Assembly: GCA_017428085.1 (NCBI GenBank) | Contig: JAFRRP010000077.1 | Location: forward strand, 1-64,000 | Length of the DNA stretch: 64,000 nt | From: Clostridia bacterium | GTDB lineage: Bacteria; Bacillota; Clostridia; Oscillospirales; Acutalibacteraceae | Reading direction: 5' to 3' | In this document: positions 10,517 to 20,700 of the stretch, piece after piece | Layout of the letters: each line of letters opens with the position of its first letter | Position numbering within the stretch: the first letter of the stretch is position 1 | Position numbers and translations under genes: made by a program | The notes under the pieces: generated by a model | The model's input: only the letters and a program-made list of their open reading frames with translations | Database searches by the model: none | Told to the model about the DNA's origin: nothing

Positions 10517-11956
10517 TCACAGGGTGCTCGTTTTGTCAAGCGTTTTTTCGCCGGAAAACGGTTTTTGATCCTCGAACGTCATTTTTTCAATGAACAGGTC
10601 GGAAAACGCCGGGTCTGCGGCAAGGTCCACGTATTGCATTTTTTCGACGAATCCGGAAAGGCCGGTCGGGTCGCAGGCGAACTTTGCCGTGCCCAGCAGG
10701 CTGCTGTTGCCCACGGCGACGCATTTGGCCCGCAGCTCCGCGGGCAGCAGCCCGGTGGCGACGGCGCTCCCCACGTTGATCTTTGCCGCGAACCCCCCGG
10801 CGATATACAGCTTGTCGATCTCTTCAAAAGGCACGTTCTGCTTTTGCAGCAGCGTCAGCACGGCGGCGCAGACCGCGGATTTGGCCAGCTGGTATTGCCT
10901 TATATCGCTCTGCGTCAGCGTTACCCCCGGGACGACCTCAAATTCTTCACATTCCATGTAGCCGGTCTCGTCAATAGTGCCATCCGCCAGCAGCGCGGCG
11001 ACGATATCCACCAGCCCTGTGCCGCATACGCCCTTAGCAGGGGCGCCCCGTACGGTCTGTACGAAGCCCGGCGCGTAGGCGAAAATGGCCCCCGGCGTGG
11101 CGCTCATCCCGCAGGAAATGTTGGCGCCCTCAAAGCAGGGCCCGGCGGCCGCGGCGGTGCACAGCGCCCCCGCCCGGGAGAACAGCACCACCTCCGCGTT
11201 GGTGCCCAGGTCGATCAAAAGACTGTATTTGCCCTCCGGCGGCAGACCGACGTAACGCAGCCCCGCCGTCAGGTCCGCCCCCACGAAGGCGGCGGCGCAG
11301 GGCAGCGAGACCACGGTCTCTACGCCCGTGATCCCCAGCAGGGAAGCGGGCGCCGTCTGCGACGCCAAAAAGGCGGGCGTGTATGGCGCGGCCCCCATGG
11401 CGGAGCAGTCCGTGCCGAAAAACAGGTGCAGCATGGCGGTGTTGCCGGCGACGAACATCGTTTCCGCCGGCGGCGCGTTCAGCGTCCTTATCAGACGGTT
11501 GACGGCGGTGACCGCCGCCAGCTGCAGTCCCGTTGGCCCGTGCGCCCGGCAGTGACCGATGCGACTCATCACGTCCGCGCCGTAAGCCCGCTGCGGGTTG
11601 GCGTCTGTGACGACGCGCACGATGCCGCCGTCCTCCTGTGATACCAGAGCCAGCGCCAGCGTGGTGGTGCCGAGATCCAGCGCCAGCGCCATGCGGCCGG
11701 AAACTTCACCGGTCTCCGCCGCGCCGGTCTCGGAGAGGATCGTCTCCTTCTCCGGTACGGTGACGGCCGCGTCGGCGGTCACGCGGTACTGGCAGGCCAG
11801 CTCCTCTTTCCCGTTCACCGTCACACGGCACTTGCCGCAGCTGCCGCGGCCGCCGCAGGGCAGCGGGACAACGATCCCGGCGCGCCGCAGCGCGTCGGAA
11901 AGCGGTTCGTGATCCGCGGCCTCGATGGGCCGCCCGTTGACGGTCAGTTGATGCAT
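10517..11956 (-). CDS. RACo-like corrinoid-activating protein: 2Fe-2S ferredoxin plus ASKHA domain (DUF4445)
   Basis: 479 residues. The N-terminal 80 residues form a plant-type 2Fe-2S ferredoxin with Cys34, Cys40, Cys43 and Cys55 (C-x5-C-x2-C-x11-C). The remainder matches the RACo middle and ASKHA ATPase domains, with the phosphate-binding ALDLGTTTLALAL near residue 92 and LLIDLGTNAEVVLF further on, plus FEGANISCGM and GGFAAKINVG. Family members use ATP and one electron to reduce Co(II) corrinoids on methyltransferase partners back to Co(I) in methylotrophic and acetogenic anaerobes. No corrinoid protein or methyltransferase is encoded within the window. The ATG has GAGG before it and a plausible promoter. 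The 5S gene lies 38 bases downstream on the same strand. Confidence 0.9.
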   Translation of the reverse strand: MHQLTVNGRPIEAADHEPLSDALRRAGIVVPLPCGGRGSCGKCRVTVNGKEELACQYRVTADAAVTVPEKETILSETGAAETGEVSGRMALALDLGTTTLALALVSQEDGGIVRVVTDANPQRAYGADVMSRIGHCRAHGPTGLQLAAVTAVNRLIRTLNAPPAETMFVAGNTAMLHLFFGTDCSAMGAAPYTPAFLASQTAPASLLGITGVETVVSLPCAAAFVGADLTAGLRYVGLPPEGKYSLLIDLGTNAEVVLFSRAGALCTAAAAGPCFEGANISCGMSATPGAIFAYAPGFVQTVRGAPAKGVCGTGLVDIVAALLADGTIDETGYMECEEFEVVPGVTLTQSDIRQYQLAKSAVCAAVLTLLQKQNVPFEEIDKLYIAGGFAAKINVGSAVATGLLPAELRAKCVAVGNSSLLGTAKFACDPTGLSGFVEKMQYVDLAADPAFSDLFIEKMTFEDQKPFSGEKTLDKTSTL

Positions 11957-11976
11957 CGTTTCATCCTCTTTGTGTC

Positions 11977-12005
11977 AGTGTAGCATATTTCGTTTCCGTT
12001 TTCAA
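11977..12005 (-). promoter_or_regulatory. Predicted promoter for the RACo-like gene
   Basis: On the minus strand TTGAAA (12005-12000) and TACACT (11982-11977) are spaced by 17 bases, 20 bases before the ATG. Sequence match only. Confidence 0.5.
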
Positions 12006-12053
12006 TGCCAAAGGAAAATATCTTTGTGCGGCAATGTTTTTTGAACAAAAGAA

Positions 12054-12082
12054 TTGTCAAAGCATTTTTCCTGTGCTATGAT
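12054..12082 (+). promoter_or_regulatory. Predicted promoter for the 741-residue glycosidase-like gene
   Basis: TTGTCA (12054-12059) and TATGAT (12077-12082) with 17-base spacing, followed by a GGGAGG ribosome site and an ATG at 12119. Back-to-back with the promoter of the RACo-like gene. Confidence 0.6.
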
Positions 12083-12118
12083 GAAACCGAAGAAAAACAG
12101 ACGTTGGGAGGTCAATCT

Positions 12119-14344
12119 ATGGGTTATATCAGGAAAAGGGAAGAGGAGCTGACCTGTTATCAGGAATCGTCGCCGCTGCTGCCGGAGACCGATTTCGGCA
12201 ATGATTTCGTATGCGTATACGGCATCGACCCGGGCATGCCGGACCGGGTGAGGCAGTTCCGCGAGCGCGGCTACGTAGTGCACCTGATGAACGGCATCGC
12301 GTGGGGCGGCTTCGACGACTACATGAGCGGCCAATGGGACGGCCGCGAGCACTACGACGAGATGCAGCGCAGCCGGGACGGCTCCATCACCGGGGAGTTC
12401 TGCCACTCCAGCGGCTACATGGTGCCCACGATCTCATTCACCGACTACCTGACGGAGAAGCTGAAGGTCGCCGTGGACGCGGGCGTGGAGGCCATCCACG
12501 TGGAGGAGCCGGAGTTTTTGAACGACGGCGGCTACTCCGACGCGCTGAAGCGGGAATATAAGCTGTTCTACCACGAGGACTGGGCGCCGCCGCATGAGAG
12601 CGTGGACGCCCACTACCGCGTGGCGCGGCTGAAGGCGTGGCTCTACCGCCGCGCCATCGAGCGGGTGAGTCAGTCTTTACGGGAGTACGCGCTGGTCAAA
12701 TACGGCCGCGTGCTGCGGTTCTACGTGCCCACCCACAGTCTGCTGAACTATTCCCAGTGGAAGGTGATGAGCCCCGAGGGCACCCTGACCGATATCCCCT
12801 CGCTGGACGGCTACAAGGCGCAGGTCTGGATGGGCACCAGCCGGGAGGCCAACGTGTTCAAGGGCGTGTATAAGGAGCGCACCTTCGAGACCGCCTTCCT
12901 GGAATACGGCGTGATGCAGGAGCTGGTGCGCGGCACGGGCCGGACCATGTGGTTCGACAACGACCCCATCGAGGACCGCCCGGACTACACGTGGGAGAAC
13001 TACCGCTGTAACTACATCCAGACGCTGATGGGCTCGCTGCTGCAGCCGAAGATCAACCGCTTCCAGATCTGCCCGTGGCCCCGGCGCATTTTTTCCGGCG
13101 CCGCGAAATACCCCAAGGATCAGCCGGACGCGGTCTCCATCCCGGAGAGCTACCGCACGTTCCTGATGAATACTTTTCAGATGCTGGGCACCTTCGGCAC
13201 CGAGGACTACGAGTACCTGCGCAAGGTCCCGCAGACGGGCGTGTTCCTGTCCGATACCGCCATGTTCCAGCGGAACTTCCCGGACGACGTGCTGGCCAAA
13301 AGGGGCGACTACGCCCCGGTGGGACATATTGAAATACTGGCGAGCGAGAACTATATCCCCGGCCGGGAAAAGGCGCTGGCCTCCGGCGATCGGCTGGATT
13401 TTGAGGAATCCCTGGCCTTCCCGCTGTTCTACGGGCTGGCGCTGCCGCTGCTCAAGGGCGGCTTCCCGGTGCGCCCGGTGCAGCTGGAAAACATCACGCG
13501 CTACCCCGGCTATCTGGACGACTATAAGCTGCTGGTGCTGAGCTACGAGTTCATGAAGCCCCAGACCGCGGATATCAACGTGGCGCTGGCGACTTACGTG
13601 CGCGACGGCGGCACGCTGGTCTACGTGGGCGACGGCAAAGACCCGTTCCACGGGATCCGCGCCTGGTGGAACACCGGCAAATACCGCGACGCAACGCCGC
13701 TGGAATCGCTGCTGCGGCTGCTGGGCGTCGATGAAAACGCCCCCGCGGGCACGTATCCCTGCGGCAAAGGCCGTTTCGTGCTGCTGCGGGACTGCCCCGC
13801 GGACTACTGCACGGACGCGGCCAGATCGGACGGCTTCGCCGCAAAGATCGGCGACCTGCTGGGCGTGGCGCCGGACGCTGACTACATCTCCCTGCGCCGT
13901 GGCGAGTACATCGTCTCCGCCGTGATGGAGGAGTGCGCCACCAACGCGCCGCTGACGCATACCGGCCTGTTCGCCGATATGCTGGACAACGACTTCACGA
14001 TCGTGACGGAAAAGACGCTGCGCCCCGGCGAGTACGCGGTGCTGGCGGACCTGACGCGCATCCCGGGCGAGGCCGCCGTGATCGGCACCTCCATCCGCGT
14101 CAACGCCTTCGACGTGACGGATACCGGCTTCACGCTGTCCGGCTGCGGCGCGGATTGCGACGCGCGCATGCGGCTGCGCCTGCCCCATCCGCCCAAAGCG
14201 GTTCGGTGCGAGATCGCCGCGGCCGGGGGCGACGGGACCGCCAAGCCCGCGGATCTTTCCTTTGTCTGGGACGAACGGAGCTCCACCGTGTTGCTGTCCT
14301 TCCGCAACACGGCGGGCGTCACCGCGATCACGGGCATATTTTAG
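12119..14344 (+). CDS. Putative cytoplasmic glycosidase with GATase-like middle domain
   Basis: 741 residues, no signal peptide. I do not recognise an exact GH family. The N-terminal 380 residues look like a TIM barrel, with candidate acidic residues in AIHVEEPEFLNDGG and MWFDNDPIEDRP. A flavodoxin/GATase-I-like segment follows (about 435-570: LPLLKGGFPVRPVQLENI, YKLLVLSYEFM, YVRDGGTLVYVGDG), as in the trimerisation domain of GH42 beta-galactosidases and related enzymes, then a beta-rich C-terminus. The architecture resembles GH42-like proteins but the GH42 active-site segments were not found. The start at 12119 is chosen because it follows GGGAGG and a good promoter; the frame is open 38 codons further upstream. 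It is alone in its transcription unit. A sugar-releasing role is inferred from fold and neighbourhood. Confidence 0.7.
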   Translation: MGYIRKREEELTCYQESSPLLPETDFGNDFVCVYGIDPGMPDRVRQFRERGYVVHLMNGIAWGGFDDYMSGQWDGREHYDEMQRSRDGSITGEFCHSSGYMVPTISFTDYLTEKLKVAVDAGVEAIHVEEPEFLNDGGYSDALKREYKLFYHEDWAPPHESVDAHYRVARLKAWLYRRAIERVSQSLREYALVKYGRVLRFYVPTHSLLNYSQWKVMSPEGTLTDIPSLDGYKAQVWMGTSREANVFKGVYKERTFETAFLEYGVMQELVRGTGRTMWFDNDPIEDRPDYTWENYRCNYIQTLMGSLLQPKINRFQICPWPRRIFSGAAKYPKDQPDAVSIPESYRTFLMNTFQMLGTFGTEDYEYLRKVPQTGVFLSDTAMFQRNFPDDVLAKRGDYAPVGHIEILASENYIPGREKALASGDRLDFEESLAFPLFYGLALPLLKGGFPVRPVQLENITRYPGYLDDYKLLVLSYEFMKPQTADINVALATYVRDGGTLVYVGDGKDPFHGIRAWWNTGKYRDATPLESLLRLLGVDENAPAGTYPCGKGRFVLLRDCPADYCTDAARSDGFAAKIGDLLGVAPDADYISLRRGEYIVSAVMEECATNAPLTHTGLFADMLDNDFTIVTEKTLRPGEYAVLADLTRIPGEAAVIGTSIRVNAFDVTDTGFTLSGCGADCDARMRLRLPHPPKAVRCEIAAAGGDGTAKPADLSFVWDERSSTVLLSFRNTAGVTAITGIF

Positions 14345-14626
14345 GTCCATCACGGATTTTTGTGGGATTCAAAAAAAGATTGCAAAAAGTTTTTTTCAAT
14401 TGTCAAGCCCATATATTATAGGACGGTCACGGGATATACGGCGGCGTACCGCCGCATATCCGCGTTCCCGTCCGAAACGGCAGTATTCTTCCGTGCTGCC
14501 GGGCAGGGATCCGCCCCGCCCCTATGGTTCTATCTCACAATAATCCGTGAAGAACCAGTTTTCAACGCATGCAAAGGGCCGTAAAAGGCCGCCTGCGGCG
14601 GTATCTGCGGCGTAACACTGCCGACG

Positions 14627-14669
14627 AAAAAACGGAACCGGACGATTTGCCCGGTTCCGCTGTTTTTTT
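14627..14669. terminator. Bidirectional terminator between convergent genes
   Basis: Nine-base stem CGGAACCGG/CCGGTTCCG (14633-14641 with 14651-14659) flanked by AAAAAA on the left and TTTTTTT on the right, so it can stop transcription from both the glycosidase-like gene (+) and the 2017-residue gene (-). The rest of the 358-base gap 14345-14702 holds nothing else I can support. Confidence 0.8.
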
Positions 14670-14702
14670 GCGGGGTCGCCGTCTTTTCAGACAGCTTGGC
14701 GT

Positions 14703-17700
14703 TTATCTGCGGCGGAACAGATTCAGGAACCAGTTCCTCACGCGGATGAAGAAGCGGAGCAGCGGCTCAAGGAACGAGATCTTCGCCTTGTAATACTTGC
14801 CGCAGACGTCGCAAAGATCGTCGTTGTCCGCGTCCACGTGGCCGGTGGGCGGCGCGGTGACGTCCTTCTTGGTCGTGCCGCAGATGGAGCAGGTGTAAAT
14901 ATCGCCTTCCGCTACGGTACAGCTGGCCTCCGTGTGTTTGGAGAACACATAGTTGTGAGCGCCTTCGTGTTTGAAAACGCCGTCGCTGCCGAAGGAATAG
15001 ATCTGGCCGTCGATCTCCACCTCGCCGGTCTGCATCAGCGCCGTCGTGGGGTCGAAGTAATACGTCTTTCCGTCGATCGTCATCCAGCCGGTCGCGGGCG
15101 TCTGTCCCCAGTAATACCGCATGCCGCCTTCTTCTTCCACCCATACGTAATCCAGCAGGTGTCCGTCTTCGGCGAAATGGTAGGTGATCCGCTGGCCGGT
15201 GTAGATCACGATAATGGTTTCGCCCGTCAGCATCTTGCCGGGGTGGTTGGCGTTGGTGGAGAAGAAATAGGTCTTGCCGTCGATATCGTTCCAGCCGGTC
15301 AGGTAGCTGCCGCCGCGGTAGCAGCGAGTGTAGCCGTCCTCCGTCATTACGAAAACGCCGCCCACCTGCTTGCCTTCGTCGTCAAAGGTGTATTCGATGC
15401 CGTCGATCGTGCGCTTGCCCGCCGGGACGGTCAGACCGTTCTCGTCGAAATAGTAGCAGTCGTTTTCAAGGATCAGCCAGCCGGTCTTGGGTTCGCCGAA
15501 TACATAGTAGCGCGTTCTGCCGGTGGCGGCGTCCTGCGCAAAGCCGGTGTAGTTGCCGATCGGTTTCGTGTAGCCGCACACAGTGCAGGTCAGCTCGCTG
15601 CCGGTGGAGGCGAAGACGTGTTCGCCGGTCTCGGAGCAGGTGACGCTTCTCGTAATGGTGTAGGAGTCGATCACGTCGTCCGTGTACGCGCCTTCGTCCA
15701 GCGCAAAGACCTCGTGGGTCTCGATGGTCATTTCCGTATCGGTGGTGTGGACCGTGAGGTAGATGGCGTTGTATTCGCCTTCCACCGCGTTGCTGCCCCT
15801 GACGAACGCGTAGGGGAACGCTTCATTTTCCACCACTGCGTAGGATTTTTCGCCGGTGGAGCCGCAGATGAAATAAACCGCGCCGTTCTCGTCGTCGCGC
15901 TCACCGCCGGTGACGGGATAGGTCCTGACGTAGGAGTGGTCGTGCCCGCTGAAGACCGCGTTGAAGCCGACCTCGTCCACCAGCGGCGGGATCAGGCGGT
16001 TGACGTTGCTGCTGCCGCCGCCGGGATTGGTATAATAGGCGGGCTGGTGGATGGTAAGCACCTTCCACAGGGCGGTGCTGGCGGCCGCGTCGTTCTTCAC
16101 CCATTCGACGGCTTCCTCGTACGTTTCGGTGGAACCGGCGTAGTTGATGACCGCCACGTAGACGTTGCCGTACGCGGAGCTGTAGGCCAGCGGCGCTTTG
16201 CCGTCCGCCGTCGTCATGCCGAAGTAATCGGCGGAGTTTTCGCCGTCAAAGTCGCCGTAATACTCATGGTTGCCCAGCACGTGGACGATGGGCCTGGTGC
16301 TGAGATAACCGGCGGAGAAGATGGAGGCCACGTTGACCCACCATTTATACATACCGCCGTTGTCTACCGCGTCGCCGGTCTGGATGCCGAAGGCGTAATT
16401 CGCGGAGGCGTCGTCCAGCGCGGCAAGGATGGCGTCTAAATTGGAGGTATCCTCGTCCTGCATATCGCCGATGATGAAGAAATCGGTATCGACGTTCTTC
16501 CTGCCGGTCTTAAAGGTGCGCAGTTCGGACATCCTTGTGCCGTCGCCCACTCTGTAGACGTATTCGGTATCGGGCGTCAGACCGGAGATGACCACCTTGT
16601 TGAACAGCAGCGCCTTGTTGTTGACCACGTTGCCGGTGGAGGCCAGCTCCTCGGTCCGGCTGACGCCGGTCACCGTGATCAGCGCGGTGTCGCTCTGCGC
16701 CTCATAGGCGCTCTTTGCGGCATACTGCGCCACGGCGGCGGCGTCGGCCGCCACGGGGGAGGCGAACCAGCTGACGTTGATCATGGTAGAGCCGTCCGTC
16801 GCGCCGTTGACGACGATGGAGGTGGGATTGCCCTCTTCGTCGCCGCCGGAGAGATAGCTTTGAGAGGTATAGATGAAGGAGATCAGGCCGTCCTTTTCAG
16901 CATAGACTGCAAAGTTCATTGCTTCCGCGGTGAACGCGTCGGTGAACAGTTCGCCGTCCGCGTCCGTCGGCGTCGCGGACAGCGCGGTGCCGTCGCTGTA
17001 ATAGAGGGTGGCGCCTTCCACGGGAAGGCCGTTCAGGTCGGTGACGTAGAATTTGCCGCCTGCCGCGCCCACCAGGAACACGTCGGAATTGACGATCAGC
17101 GGCGCGATGCAGGAGGTGTCGATCCGGCCGCCGAAGGTGTCAAGCACCTTTTCGTTGTCGGCGGCGGCGTAGGTCAGGTCGCCCTTGTCCAGACGGAACG
17201 CCACGTTGATGCTGTCGGCGGGCACGTCGGAGGGGATGGAGTAGACGATCCGGGCGATCACGCCGTCCTCCGGTACCGCTTCGCCGTCTTTTGCCAGCTT
17301 GAAGCTGATCACGGCGTTGGTCCTGTCGTATTTCGCCTCGCCGTCCAGCGCAAAGCCCTCGGCGGGCTCCACTCTCACGTTGCCGTAGTAGGAGGTAAAC
17401 AGCGCGAAGGTGTGCACGTCCACGGCGGCGGCGGTCAGGTCGGCCGCTTCCTCCGCGATGATATCAAGCGTGTATTCCGTGCCCAGCACGGGGTTGTTCT
17501 GCTCGGCGACCATGCGGCCCTTGGAATCGTTTTCGCCCGCCACGGTGAAATATCTGGTTTCGGTGGTCTTGTTGCCGAAGTTGTCGTACACCGTGACGCT
17601 GACGCTGTGGGCGCCGTTGCCCAGCACCGCGTCATAGAGGTAGATCTCCTCGTCGCCCGTGTTGATGAAGCAGCGGTCGGTCACGTCCTTGCCGTCGATC

Positions 17701-20700
17701 AGCATGGTCACCTGCTCGGGGTTGATGCCCGTCATGTACTTGTCCTCCGCGTCCTTGTAGGAGGCGCGGATGGTGACGGTGTTGTCGTTCAGGACGGTGC
17801 TGCCGCTGACGAACTCCTCCGGCGCGCCGAGCGTGTCGTAACGGATGGAGGTGACTTCCGGATTCTTCGTGTCGTCGGTATTGGAGCTGTAGATCAGCTG
17901 GATGTTGTCCACGTAGATCGTGCCGGCGGCCTTTGCGCCGTTGTTTTCGCCGGGCTGGTAGGAGACCCAGAACACGCCGCAGCCCTGGTAGAAGCCGTAG
18001 GGATAGTTCTGCGGCGCGATATTGGAGCAGCCGGTGACGGGGTTGGCCAGGTCGATCTCCACGTATCTCCAGCCCACCCAGTTGGTGGCGTGCTGGTCGT
18101 CGTCAAAGTCGGAAACAGGAGCGTAGGAGATGCCCTCGTCGTTTTTGCAGCAGTTGAGATAGATCGCGAAGTTCGGGAGGCCCTCCGGCACGTAGACCCA
18201 TGCGCCGATCTTCTTGGGCGAGCCCTCGAAGAAATAAGTCGGGTCTGTCACGCGCAGATAGTTGTTGGAGTTTTTCGACAGGTTATAGGTCGAGTAGTCC
18301 ACGTCGATGCGCAGCGCATGGTCGCCGAAGCGCACCGGCTCGCCGCTGTCCGCGGAAATGACGGTGCTCTTCATGCCGGAGTAGCCCAGCGAGGCGTTGG
18401 GCCAGCTGTACAGCGGGTAGCCCTCCTGCCGGTACTGCTCGGCGAACACGTCGTGGCCCAACAGCTCTGGGTTCAGCCCCATTTCGTTGTTCCTGTCGTA
18501 GGTGGGCAGCGTCATGGACGGGATGTATTTCAGCCTGCCGTTGGAGGCGGCGGCCTCTTCCGCGTCGTCCGTGTACTCAAAGTCGTACAGCATCACGGGC
18601 GCGGCGCCGATCACGGCGGTGAAGCTGCCGGAAACGGCCGCGTCGTACGCGCTTGTCACCGTCACCGTGCCGGTGCAGGAGATGGCGGAAGCGGCCGTAA
18701 ATATATTGCCGGAGAAGGACCCCATCAAGGTGTCTGCAAAAGCGGACTGTTGTGCTGCAGACAATTTTTTAACTATGGTGATGGTGGCAGGATGCGCTTC
18801 GTCGAATAACAGCACGCCGGTAGTGCTGTCATAGGTGTAACCGGATTCGAGCAGATTGCCGTCCACATAGACGTCAATCGCCTCGGTCGGGTTTTCCAGC
18901 GTAAAGCTCATCGTATAATACCGGAAAATGACTTTCCCATTGCCTGCCTTACGCGCATGGCGGAATGTAATAACGCCGGTATCAGGATCGTAAGTATAGT
19001 CCGTTACAGACACGCCGTCACATTTGACATAGTACAGCGCGGTGGGATGCGGCTTGTCGGCAAGAGTGGCCTGATAGGTATACATCTCATATGAGATCTC
19101 GATGACGGCGTTCTCTGCGGGAACATTGACAAACTTTGTTTTTCCGGATGCTTTGTCATAGGTATAGTCTGTCGTTTTCGTCTGTGTGACGCCGTCAATT
19201 TTTACGGTTTTTAACGCAGAAGCAAGCGCGGAAATCGTAAACGTATCGGTTATTCCATCGCCGGTGAACGTCTCGGTGATTACCTCAGTATGGATGCGGG
19301 TATCGGCACCGTTTAATTTTATCTGAGTATAGGATTTTCCGTTAAATTCTTCGTCTTCGTCTACCAAAATGAAACGATCGTCTACATACCTGATTTTTCC
19401 GTTACCGTAATCAAATTGTTGATTCTGAGAGAACTCCGCTTCCTTGCTCCACACCAGGTCCCCATCCTTGATGTTGATGGTCCTGCCGGCGTTCTTGGCG
19501 ACAATACCGAAATCGGAAGATTCGTCAAAATCAAGGGAATATTCGTCGCTGGGGATATACAGCTCGTCGGGGGTGGCGATCTCAATAAAGGTGCTGCCCA
19601 CTACCGCGCCGCCGGAAACGTAATTCACGTTGACGACGCCGGTGCTGCCGTTGGAGGTAAACACGCCCTCCGCGGTGATGGAGCCCTTACCGGCGCTGTC
19701 AGCCGCCAGCGCAAAGGCGCCGTCCGCGGGCAGGGGAGCGCTGCCGCCGGCGGAATCCACGCCGATGGCGGAAAAGCTCACCGTGGAGTTAGGCGTATAA
19801 AGCGTATTGTTGGGGGTCAGCGCCGCGTGGTCAAACTCGCCGGAGGGTCTCGCCGTGGACACGATGAACAGCGAGGAAGCCACCGCGCGTTCCACCGCGT
19901 CGGAGGGACGGTTGGCCAGCTCCAGCGCAGCCTTTCCTTCGTATTTGGCAAGATAGGTGGTGGAGCCGCCGCCGTCCAGGTTCAGCACGTTCACGCAGCC
20001 CAGATCCATCATGATGGTGGCCAGGTCGTAGTCGGACAGGTTGCTGGAGATGGGGTAGTTCCGCCCGTCCACACACACGACCACTATGGACCCGTCTGCC
20101 TTCATGCCGACGCAGGTTTTCGGCGCGATGTTGGATTCCGGATCAAGGCCGGGGCCTACACGTTCACCGTTCTTTAAGATCATGTAAAAACCGCTGACGC
20201 CCTCGCGCAGTGTATTGAGAACCTTCTGCGTCAGCTTTTCACCCATCACGTACTTGCCGTCCTTGGTCACGCCGAAGTACGGTCTGCCGAGGCCTTCCTT
20301 ATAGATGTTGCCGCCCATGATCAGGCAGCCGGTGGGTTCGCCGGTCTGCATATTGAAGATGTCCGCGTTGAAGGCGGCCACGATGTTGGCGCCTGTCGCG
20401 TTCTGCGCGGCTGCCGCCTGGTCGCGCACCTTCTGCATCTTCCAGCGGGAGCCGTTATAGTCGGCGTAACCCACCATAAACCCGGCGGAAGAGGAATTGG
20501 TGTCAACGGTGACGGCGTAAACCATTTCCTGCTGCATGCCGGAGGTCTTGTTCACGATCACGCGGTTTTCGGTAACGCCGGGCGCGATCTTATACTCGGT
20601 TTCGGAGATCTTGTAAAAATCCCCGGTGGGCGTATAGTTGCCGGCGGCCAGCGCCGGTTCGGAAAGCACGGACAGACATGCCAATCCGGACAGCGCAAGC

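Noticed and set aside
12005..12118. Longer N-terminus for the 741-residue glycosidase-like protein
   Set aside because: The extra 38 codons overlap the -35 and -10 boxes and have no ribosome site, while the ATG at 12119 has GGGAGG at good distance.
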